Source: Leifsonia shinshuensis (lineage in GTDB: Bacteria > Actinomycetota > Actinomycetes > Actinomycetales > Microbacteriaceae). Taken from it: DNA of 64,000 bases. The stretch is taken from positions 3,906,001 through 3,970,000 of the forward strand of contig NZ_CP043641.1 in NCBI RefSeq assembly GCF_014217625.1. The letters run 5' to 3'. Position 1 is the stretch's first letter; every line of letters begins with the position of its first letter. This document shows positions 34,110-40,992 of the stretch, one piece after another. A program made the translations under genes and the position numbers. Below the pieces are notes generated by a model. The model was not told where the DNA came from. It did not search any database and saw nothing but the letters and a program-made list of their open reading frames with translations.

Positions 34110-35230
34110 CGCACGACCTCGAACACCGCGGCCACGCCCAGGCCGCCGCCGACCGACGCGGCCGCGACCCCGAGCGTCCCCGCCGGAGCGTCGCCGCGCA
34201 CGAGCCGGCTGAACAGCCGCACCACCGCGACCGCTCCGGTCGCGCCCCACGGGTGCCCGAGCGCCAGCGCGCCGCCGTCGGCGCACACCCGCGGGTCGTC
34301 CTCTGGCACGCCGATACGATCCAGGACCGCGATGCTCTGCGACGCGAAGGCCTCCACGAGTTCGAACGCCGCGATCTCCCGCTCGGTGGCCCCTGCGCGC
34401 TCGAGCGCGGACAGGATCGCGGGCGCCGCGCCGATCCCGGGGAGCGCCGGGTCGCAGCCGACGATCGCTCCCGCCCGCAGCGCGAGCCCTGGCGCGACGC
34501 CGGCCTGCGCCACGACCACCGCCGCGGCGCCGTCGCCGATCCGGGTCGACGTCCCGGCCGTGAGCGCGCCGCCGGGGAAGAGCGCGGGCAACCGGGTCAG
34601 CACACGCTGGGCCCCGCCGATCGCGTCGTCGTGCCCGAGCCCCGCCAGCGGAACCAGCTCGTCCGCGAACCGTCCGGCCGCCAGCGCGGCGCGCGCCCGC
34701 TCGTGGCTGCGCGCGGCGTGGGCGTCGAGCCGCGACCGCGGGATGCCGTCGTGCGCCGCCAGGTCCTCCGCCGCCTGGACCATGTCCGGATCCGGGAAGC
34801 CCTCCGGCGCGAACGGCGCCCGTTCGTAGGCGACTCCGTCGATCGACCGGACGGGCGCGGTGGAGGCGCTCTCCACGCCCCCGGCGAGCCGGGTCGCGGA
34901 GTCGCCCGCCCGGATCGCTGCGGCCGCGTCGAGGATCGCGGCGAGCCCGCTCCCGCACTGCCGGTCGACCGTGCCGCCCGGGATCACCGGGTCGAGCCCG
35001 GCGGCGAGGGCGGCGACGCGCCCCGGGTTGCCGCCGGGACCCATGCAGTTCCCGAGGACGACGTCCGCGACCTCGACCGGCGCACCCGTCGCGATAGCGG
35101 CATCGTCGAGGGCGGCCAGGAGGACGGGCGCGGCCAGCTGCTCCACGCGCAGGTGCGCGAGCGCGCGGCCGCGGGTGCCGATCGGGGTGCGGCGGGCGGC
35201 GATGACGACGGGGGTCTCGTGCATGCTCAT
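34106..35230 (-). CDS. Thiolase-family protein with altered active site
   Basis: 374 residues from ATG 35230 (GAGGGAG 8 bases ahead). The thiolase fold is clear: VVIAARRTPIGTRGR, VDRQCGSGLAA with nucleophile C92, and GHPWG with H326. Two catalytic positions differ from biosynthetic and degradative thiolases: the NEAF motif reads VEAF (Asn to Val), and the C-terminal CxGGG reads SVGGG, so the general-base Cys is Ser359. Claisen condensation or cleavage may be lost or changed. It sits between an acyl-adenylating enzyme and bioM in the BioQ-type regulon, so its acyl substrate could be a biotin precursor such as pimelate, or biotin itself. That role is inference. Confidence 0.85.
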   Translation of the reverse strand: MSMHETPVVIAARRTPIGTRGRALAHLRVEQLAAPVLLAALDDAAIATGAPVEVADVVLGNCMGPGGNPGRVAALAAGLDPVIPGGTVDRQCGSGLAAILDAAAAIRAGDSATRLAGGVESASTAPVRSIDGVAYERAPFAPEGFPDPDMVQAAEDLAAHDGIPRSRLDAHAARSHERARAALAAGRFADELVPLAGLGHDDAIGGAQRVLTRLPALFPGGALTAGTSTRIGDGAAAVVVAQAGVAPGLALRAGAIVGCDPALPGIGAAPAILSALERAGATEREIAAFELVEAFASQSIAVLDRIGVPEDDPRVCADGGALALGHPWGATGAVAVVRLFSRLVRGDAPAGTLGVAAASVGGGLGVAAVFEVVR

Positions 35231-35311
35231 GCGGTCGTCTCCCTCGGTGAGGCGTGGCCGTGCGCGACGGCGGCGGACGCCCGGCACGCGGGAGTCATGA
35301 CGGCGATCTGC

Positions 35312-36439
35312 TCAGCGCTCAAGCGGGCTCACCTCCCCCTCCAGCACCCGCCGCACGGCCTCGGCGCGCGCCGGCTTGCCCGCGGCGGTGCGCGGCAGCT
35401 CGGCCGCGTACCAGCGGCGCGGACGGTGGGCCGGCGCGAGGCGTTCCGCGGCAGCGGCCCGCAGGGAGGCCAACGTCGGGAGGCGGCCGTCCGGCTCCAC
35501 GAGCGCGGCGACGAGCGCTCCGACGCGGCCGGTCGGGAGGCCGAACACCACGGCGTCGCGCACGCCGGGGACCGAGCGGAGGGCGGCCTCCACCTCGTCT
35601 GGCACGATCGTGGCGGACGCGCTCAGGATGGCGCCGTCCGCGCGACCGAGCAGGCGGACGCTCTCGCCGCCGTCCGCCCCTGGCGCACGCTCGGCGCGGT
35701 CGCCGACCGTCGCCCAGGCGCCGTCACGGCGCAGCGGTCCGGCCGCGCCGGCGTAGCCGCGCGCCACGAAGGGCGAACGCACCCACAGCTCGCCGTCGCG
35801 CACGCGCAGCTCGACGCCCGGAAACGGGACGAGCCCGTCGCCGTGGTCGACCGCCACGAAAGACAGCTCGGCCGCTCCGTAGTAGGAGGTCACCCGCATC
35901 CCCTCGGCCTCGGCCCTCGCCCGCAGCGCCGGGTCGAGGTGCGACCCGCCGACCAGGGCGGAGCGGATGCCGGACGCGGCGCCCGACTCCAGCAGCCGCC
36001 GCAGCCCTTCGGGGGTGCCGTGGAAGCAGTCTGCCCCCGCGCCGGCTTGCACAGCACGCGGTCCGCCGTCCAGCGCGTGCGCGAGCGAGAACAGCGTCAG
36101 CGACGACGACGCCGGCGCCGGAAGGGCCACCGCCCGCCCGCCGCCGCCCGCGTTCAGCAACTCCGCCACCGCGGCGAACGACGACGACCACGAGTCCGCA
36201 CTGCGCAGCACGATCCGCGGCGGCCCGCTGCTGCCGGAGGTCAACGTCGCCCAGCCGATCCGGCCGGAGGCGTCCGAGCCCTCCAGGTCGGCGCGCGACG
36301 CCGCGTCCACGGCCGCGGCCAGGTGCGCGGCCGGTCGCCGGCCGTCCAGCACGAGCGGCACGCCGCCGGCGGCCCGCGCCTCGCGGAGGCGGTCGAGGAG
36401 GGCGGGGTCGTCTTCGCGAAGCGGGACGATCGCGGTCAT
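35312..36439 (-). CDS. Compact acyl-adenylating enzyme (AMP-binding, MenE-like)
   Basis: 375 residues, short for this class (usually 500 or more) but like compact actinobacterial MenE proteins. P-loop TSGSSGPPR (67-75, with Arg in place of the usual Lys), YGAAE (187-191), VGDRAE near 268, and a C-terminal ELPRTAAGKPAR whose K355 is the expected adenylation Lys. It should activate a carboxylate to acyl-AMP and then acyl-CoA. ATG overlaps the bioY stop by 4 bases, so it is the second gene of the biotin operon. The N-terminal subdomain is reduced. Candidate substrates are pimelate or biotin; a menaquinone role is less likely as no men genes are near. Confidence 0.85.
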   Translation of the reverse strand: MTAIVPLREDDPALLDRLREARAAGGVPLVLDGRRPAAHLAAAVDAASRADLEGSDASGRIGWATLTSGSSGPPRIVLRSADSWSSSFAAVAELLNAGGGGRAVALPAPASSSLTLFSLAHALDGGPRAVQAGAGADCFHGTPEGLRRLLESGAASGIRSALVGGSHLDPALRARAEAEGMRVTSYYGAAELSFVAVDHGDGLVPFPGVELRVRDGELWVRSPFVARGYAGAAGPLRRDGAWATVGDRAERAPGADGGESVRLLGRADGAILSASATIVPDEVEAALRSVPGVRDAVVFGLPTGRVGALVAALVEPDGRLPTLASLRAAAAERLAPAHRPRRWYAAELPRTAAGKPARAEAVRRVLEGEVSPLER

Positions 36440-37128
36440 GCGGCGGGAGCGCCGTCCCGGCGGGGAGTCGCCCAGGTGCGCCGGAACGCCCTCGGGTACG
36501 CCTTCACCAGCGTCGCAACGATGGCGGTCGCGAGCACGGCCTTGACGAGGTCGCCCGGCACGAAAACCAGGCTGGTGAGCGCGGTCTCGCCGAGCGGCAA
36601 CCGGGTCACGAGGCTCTGCACCGGGATGCCGAACGCGTAGACCACGCCGATGCCGCCGACGATGACCCCGACGAGCGTGCGCCAGACGACGGGCTTGCGG
36701 TTGCCCGCGTGGACGATCAGCCCGATCACAGCGGCGCCCACGATCCAGCCGATCAGGTAGCCCGCCGACGGACCGACGAAGACGCCGATGCCGCCGCGTC
36801 CGCCCGCGAGGAGGGGGAGTCCGGCGGCGACGAGGGCGAGCAGGACCGCCATCGACAGCGCGCCGAGCCACGGGCCGAGCAGCGCGCCCGCGAGCATGAC
36901 GCCGAGCGTCTGCGCCGTGATCGGGACCGCGCCGAACACGGTGAAGCCGCCAGGGAGGCCGAGGACGGCGACGATCGCGGCCATCACGGCGACGCGGGCG
37001 AGATCGGTGGCGTCGATACCGCGACGGGATGCGCGGACGGCGGTCGTGCGGGCGGCGGTTGCCGGCCGTGAGGCCGCGCTCTCGTCGGTCGCGGCAGGGG
37101 CCGGGCTGGTGCGGGGGGAGTCGGTCAT
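36436..37128 (-). CDS. bioY: Biotin transporter S component BioY
   Basis: 230 residues from ATG 37128 (AGGAAACCCG just before it). A Ser/Ala-rich tail of about 40 residues precedes six helices with BioY hallmarks: PITAQTLGVMLAGALLGPWLGALSM, GVFVGPSAGYLIGW and FVPGDLVKAVLA. BioY binds biotin in the membrane and is energised by BioM/BioN. First gene of the operon; two BioQ-type operators and a -10 lie just upstream, so biotin sufficiency should switch it off. Confidence 0.93.
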   Translation of the reverse strand: MTDSPRTSPAPAATDESAASRPATAARTTAVRASRRGIDATDLARVAVMAAIVAVLGLPGGFTVFGAVPITAQTLGVMLAGALLGPWLGALSMAVLLALVAAGLPLLAGGRGGIGVFVGPSAGYLIGWIVGAAVIGLIVHAGNRKPVVWRTLVGVIVGGIGVVYAFGIPVQSLVTRLPLGETALTSLVFVPGDLVKAVLATAIVATLVKAYPRAFRRTWATPRRDGAPAA

Positions 37129-37143
37129 CGGGTTTCCTTCACC

Positions 37144-37171
37144 TGAACACTGTTCACCTGAACAGCGTTCA
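37144..37171. promoter_or_regulatory. Two tandem BioQ-type operators
   Basis: TGAACACTGTTCA (37144-37156) and TGAACAGCGTTCA (37159-37171), two TGAAC-N3-GTTCA palindromes 15 bp apart. This matches the TGAAC-N3-GTTAC-type site reported for the TetR-family biotin regulator BioQ of corynebacteria and mycobacteria. They lie between bioQ and bioY. Confidence 0.85.
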
Positions 37172-37181
37172 CTATAGTGAA
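37168..37181. promoter_or_regulatory. Palindromic shared -10 for bioY and bioQ
   Basis: TTCACTATAGTGAA is a perfect 14-bp palindrome that presents TATAGT on both strands (37173-37178 plus, 37176-37171 minus). On the plus strand 6 bases then lead to the bioQ GTG, so that message is leaderless. It overlaps the second operator. Confidence 0.7.
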
Positions 37182-37184
37182 ACC

Positions 37185-37820
37185 GTGACGGGAAACGAAA
37201 GCGCACGCAGACACGGCCGCGACGACGTGGCGGAGACCGCGCTGCGCATCCTGGACGACTACGGCCTTCCCGACCTCACCATGCGCCGCCTCGCCGCCGC
37301 CCTGGACGTGCAGCCCAGCGCCCTGTACTGGCACTTCCCCAACAAGCAGACCCTCCTCGCGGAGCTCGCCGACCGCATCATCGGCCGCGCCGCTGTCACC
37401 GCACCGGACGCGCCGTGGCCCGACCGCGTGCGCGCCGAGTCCGCCGCGCTCCGCGACGCCCTGCTCGCCTACCGCGACGGCGCGGAGGTCGTCGCCAGCA
37501 CCGCCGCCCTGGGCCTCGGCGCCGCTCCCGCGCAGCAGCGCCTGGCGGCGGCCGTCCGCTCGGGAGGCTTCGACGCCGAGACCGCCGGTCGCGCGGCGAC
37601 CGCACTGCTGCACTTCGTCCTCGGCCACGTCTCGCACGAGCAGCAGCGAATGCAGTTCGACAGCATCGGCGTGCTGGCGACCGGGGAGGCCGCCGACCCG
37701 TTCGACCAGGGCGACTCGGCCGCGGCTTTCGCCTTCGGAGTGAACCTCCTCGTCGGCGGCCTTCAGCGGCTCGCGGTCGACGACGAGAGCGCAGAGGGAG
37801 TCAGTCGCTCCCGAATGTGA
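37185..37820 (+). CDS. bioQ: BioQ-like TetR regulator of biotin uptake
   Basis: 211 residues. HTH: ETALRILDDYGLPDLTMRRLAAALDVQPSALYWHFPNKQTLLAELADRI, matching BioQ proteins. The C-terminal domain ends with a helical GDSAAAFAFGVNLLVGGLQRL. GTG 37185 is fixed by TATAGT 6 bases upstream. It faces bioY across two BioQ-type operators, which makes the assignment strong. In known actinobacteria BioQ represses biotin genes when biotin (sensed through BirA in mycobacteria) is plentiful. The 3' end overlaps the convergent DUF3566 gene by 20 bases. Confidence 0.86.
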   Translation: MTGNESARRHGRDDVAETALRILDDYGLPDLTMRRLAAALDVQPSALYWHFPNKQTLLAELADRIIGRAAVTAPDAPWPDRVRAESAALRDALLAYRDGAEVVASTAALGLGAAPAQQRLAAAVRSGGFDAETAGRAATALLHFVLGHVSHEQQRMQFDSIGVLATGEAADPFDQGDSAAAFAFGVNLLVGGLQRLAVDDESAEGVSRSRM

Positions 37821-38178
37821 CCTTCCACCCGCCGACCACATTGGTCGCCAGGTTGAACAGCGCCGCGAAGATCGCGCCGAGCGCCGACACGACGATGACC
37901 TCCAGCAGTGACACCACGAGCGTGAACATCATCACGTTTCCGAACGTCAGGCCGGCGACGAGGGAGGCGCCCTGCGCGCCCGCGATGCTCTCCAGGAAAG
38001 TGGTCATCGATCCGACGAGGCCGACCTTGTCGAGCACCGACCAGCCGAGCAGCGTGAGCACGACGGTCACGACTGCCAGGACGAGACTGACGAGGAACGA
38101 CATCTTCAGCGCGGACCAGAAGTCGATGTAGACGAGGCGCATCGTCGCGCGCTTCTTCTGCTTCGTCCGTGCCGACAT
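37801..38178 (-). CDS. DUF3566 two-helix membrane protein
   Basis: 125 residues from ATG 38178, set by GGGAGGT 5 bases upstream. A basic start SARTKQKKRATMRL leads to VYIDFWSALKMSFLVSLVLAVVTVVLT (helix 1), a soluble loop with DKVGLVGSMTTFLESIAG, and a long second hydrophobic region. DUF3566 proteins normally follow gyrA near the chromosome origin in actinobacteria; here there is no gyrase nearby, so this is a second copy or the gene has moved. Function unknown. Confidence 0.85.
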   Translation of the reverse strand: MSARTKQKKRATMRLVYIDFWSALKMSFLVSLVLAVVTVVLTLLGWSVLDKVGLVGSMTTFLESIAGAQGASLVAGLTFGNVMMFTLVVSLLEVIVVSALGAIFAALFNLATNVVGGWKVTFGSD

Positions 38179-38287
38179 CGGCGACCTCCCCAGTGGTGCT
38201 GTTCTCGAACCGCTCGCGCGGATCCCCCATCGGGCGAGTCTAACCGACACGCCCGTGCGGACCCCGGTGCCACGAGGCGTCGAAACA

Positions 38288-38303
38288 AACCGATCGACCG
38301 GTT
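38288..38303. promoter_or_regulatory. 16-bp near-palindrome, TetR-type operator candidate
   Basis: AACCGATCGACCGGTT, one mismatch between arms, in the 233-base gap between DUF3566 and the next TetR gene, about 110 bases upstream of the DUF3566 start. Shape fits TetR-family operators. No other feature was seen in this gap. Confidence 0.4.
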
Positions 38304-38411
38304 ATGCATGTAATATGGCCGTGCGGGGGCGAACGCCCGACCGACGTGCACGTCGCAACGGCGACCACTGGGGGGATGTCGGTCGGGCGGTTCCCTGGGC
38401 GGACCGCCGGA

Positions 38412-39044
38412 TCACTCCACGACGAGGTCCGGCAGCCCCCGGAGCGCGTCCAGCCGTCCCTCGGCGACGATCCCCGGCAGCAGCACGATCCACAGCTCCC
38501 GGAGCCGCTGCAGCAGGTCGGCGCGCCCGGTCAGCGTCGCCGAGACCAGCTGCACGCCCGTGAACGCCGGCGACAGCAGGTGCGCGAACATCGCCGGGTC
38601 GACCCGCTCGGACACGTCGCCCTCCTCGATCGCCCTCCGGATCAGGTCCTCGATCGCGCGGAACCAGTCCTCGTAGGGTTCGACGATCGCCTGATCGGCC
38701 GTGCCGACGTCTGTGGTGAGCCGGATGCCGGCCTGCACGACCGGGTCCTCCAGCAGCTGCCGGCCGAGGCTTCGGCAGAGCAGCACCAGCGACTCCAGCG
38801 CGGGCCGGCCCTCCGCCAGGATCGCGGCGGAGGCCTCCATCGTGCGGCGGTGCTGCTCGGCGACCACCGCGAGCGCCAGCTCATCCTTCGACGCGAAGTG
38901 GAAGTAGAGCGCGCCCTTGGTGAGCCCCGCGGCCTTCGCGATGTCCGAGATGGACGCCAGCCCGTACCCGCGCGCGCCGAACACTTCGGCCGCACCCCGG
39001 AGGATGGCGTCGCGGGTGGCGAGAGCGCGAGTCTGCGTGACCAT
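38412..39044 (-). CDS. TetR-family regulator (ScbR-like)
   Basis: 210 residues from ATG 39044. HTH: TRDAILRGAAEVFGARGYGLASISDIAKAAGLTKGALYFHFASKDELALAVV. The ligand domain contains RLTTDVGTADQAIVEPYEDWF, as in gamma-butyrolactone-receptor-like proteins. It is divergent from poxB with 171 bases between; an imperfect palindrome lies in that gap at 39077-39092, so poxB control is a reasonable guess. No butyrolactone synthase is nearby. Confidence 0.86.
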   Translation of the reverse strand: MVTQTRALATRDAILRGAAEVFGARGYGLASISDIAKAAGLTKGALYFHFASKDELALAVVAEQHRRTMEASAAILAEGRPALESLVLLCRSLGRQLLEDPVVQAGIRLTTDVGTADQAIVEPYEDWFRAIEDLIRRAIEEGDVSERVDPAMFAHLLSPAFTGVQLVSATLTGRADLLQRLRELWIVLLPGIVAEGRLDALRGLPDLVVE

Positions 39045-39076
39045 GACCTGAACACAGTAGTGCCGCCGACCTATGC

Positions 39077-39092
39077 GATTGATGCATGAATC
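39077..39092. promoter_or_regulatory. Imperfect 16-bp palindrome between tetR and poxB
   Basis: GATTGATGCATGAATC with seven of eight base pairs matching, 33 bases upstream of the tetR start. Possible operator for the TetR protein; not otherwise explained. Confidence 0.4.
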
Positions 39093-39215
39093 CGGGCCGA
39101 GACGGGACAGCACGCGACCAGGACGGGACCAGACGCGGCGACCGCCGCCGGAGTAGCGTGAGCGTATCCGCCGCCGGATCACCCGTCGAGCCGCACCGAC
39201 CGAGGAGGACGTCGC

Positions 39216-40949
39216 ATGACCACCGTCGCCGACACCATCGTCGAGATCATCCGGGACGCGGGAGTGAAGCGCGTCTACGGCATCCCCGGCGACTCGCTCA
39301 ACGGCTTCACCGACGCGCTGCGCCGCGCGGGCGATGTGACCTGGGAGCACGTCAGGCACGAGGAGGCCGCGGCGTTCGCTGCGGCGGCGGAGGCCGCGCT
39401 CACCGGCGAGCTGGCCGTGTGCGCCGGCAGCTGCGGCCCGGGCAACCTCCACCTCATCAACGGTCTCTTCGACGCGAACCGCAGCCGGGTCCCTGTGCTC
39501 GCGATCGCCGCGCAGATCCCCGGGCCCGAGATCGGCAGCACCTACTTCCAGGAGACCCACCCGCAAGACCTGTTCCGGGAGGCCGCGGTCTACACCGAGC
39601 TCGTCAGCATGCCCGAGCAGCTGCCGCGGGTGCTGGAGATCGCGATGCGGACGGCGATCGAGCGCCGCGGAGTCGCGGTCCTCGTCATCCCGGGCGAGAT
39701 CTTCCTCGCGGACAGCGTCGGCCGCAAGCCGTCGGCGCCGATCGTCTACTCGCCGCGCGTGACGCGGCCGGCCGACGGCGAGCTGAAGGCCGCGGCCGAC
39801 ATCCTGAACGCCGCCAAGAAGGTCACCATCCTGGCCGGCGCCGGCGTCGAGGGCGCGCACCCTCAGCTCATCGACATCGCCGGGGCGCTGCGCGCTCCGG
39901 TCGTGCACGCCATGCGCGGCAAGGAGTTCGTGGAGTACGACAACCCCTACGACGTCGGCATGACCGGCCTGCTCGGGTTCTCCTCCGGCTACCGCGCGAT
40001 GGAGGCCTGCGACGCGCTGCTGATGCTCGGCACCGACTTCCCGTACCAGCAGTTCTATCCGTCCAAGGCGAAGATCATCCAGGTCGACCTCCGCGGCGAG
40101 AACCTCGGCCGCCGAACCCCGATCGACCTCGGCCTGGTCGGCAGCGTCAAGGACACGGTGGAGGCCTTGCTCCCGCTGCTCGCGGACCGGAAGGACACCA
40201 AGCACCTCGACGCGTCCCGCTCGCACTATCTGAAGGCGCGCAAGAGCCTCGACGAGCTCGCCGTCAACGACCGCAACCGCACGCCGATCCACCCGCAGTA
40301 CGTCGCCCGGCTGATCAGCGAGCTCTCCAGCGAGGACGCCGTCTTCATCCCGGACGTCGGTTCGCCCGTGGTCTGGGCGGCGCGCTACCTGCGGATGAAC
40401 GGCTCGCGGCGGCTGATCGGCTCGTTCAACCACGGCAGCATGGCGAACGCGCTGTCGCAGTCGATCGGCGCGCAGGCGGCGTTCCCCGGCCGGCAGGTGG
40501 TCGCGCTCGCCGGCGACGGCGGCCTGGCGATGCTGATGGGCGAGCTGCTGACGCTGGTGCAGATGAAGCTGCCGGTCAAGATCGTCGTCTTCAACAACTC
40601 CTCGCTGAACTTCGTGGAGGTCGAGATGAAGGCCGCGGGCTTCGTCAACTTCGGGACGGGCCTGGAGAACCCCGACTTCTCGCGCGTCGCCCAGGCCATC
40701 GGCATCCACGGCCAGCGGGTCGAGAAGCCGGACGAGCTGGAGAGCGCGCTGCGCACCGCGTTCGCCCATGACGGCCCCGCGCTGGTGGACGTCGTGACCG
40801 CGCGCCAGGAACTCAGCATCCCGCCGGCGATCACGGCCGAGCAGGTCAAGGGCTTCACCCTCTACGCGCTGCGCACGATCATGTCGGGCCGCGGTGACGA
40901 GCTCATCGACCTGGCCGACACGAACGTGTTCCGGCGGCTGTTCGACTGA
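39216..40949 (+). CDS. poxB: Pyruvate:quinone oxidoreductase (PoxB-like)
   Basis: 577 residues, TPP/FAD family. N-terminal GIPGDSLNGFTDALRR and EEAAAFAAAAEAALTGELAVCAGSCGPGNLHLINGL (with the catalytic Glu of VRHEEAA) match PoxB. The FAD domain shows ILAGAGVEGAHP and FLLGTDFPY-like MLGTDFPYQQFYP; the TPP domain has ALAGDGGLAMLMGELLTLVQMKLPVKIVVFNN. PoxB oxidises pyruvate to acetate and CO2, passing electrons to membrane quinone through a C-terminal amphipathic helix. GAGGAGG lies 8 bases before the ATG. A divergent TetR gene may control it; PoxB usually rises in stationary or low-oxygen phase. Confidence 0.92.
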   Translation: MTTVADTIVEIIRDAGVKRVYGIPGDSLNGFTDALRRAGDVTWEHVRHEEAAAFAAAAEAALTGELAVCAGSCGPGNLHLINGLFDANRSRVPVLAIAAQIPGPEIGSTYFQETHPQDLFREAAVYTELVSMPEQLPRVLEIAMRTAIERRGVAVLVIPGEIFLADSVGRKPSAPIVYSPRVTRPADGELKAAADILNAAKKVTILAGAGVEGAHPQLIDIAGALRAPVVHAMRGKEFVEYDNPYDVGMTGLLGFSSGYRAMEACDALLMLGTDFPYQQFYPSKAKIIQVDLRGENLGRRTPIDLGLVGSVKDTVEALLPLLADRKDTKHLDASRSHYLKARKSLDELAVNDRNRTPIHPQYVARLISELSSEDAVFIPDVGSPVVWAARYLRMNGSRRLIGSFNHGSMANALSQSIGAQAAFPGRQVVALAGDGGLAMLMGELLTLVQMKLPVKIVVFNNSSLNFVEVEMKAAGFVNFGTGLENPDFSRVAQAIGIHGQRVEKPDELESALRTAFAHDGPALVDVVTARQELSIPPAITAEQVKGFTLYALRTIMSGRGDELIDLADTNVFRRLFD

Positions 40950-40992
40950 GGAGCTGTTCGAGTGGCGCTTTGGTCGAAGGAGGCCGCCGCCG

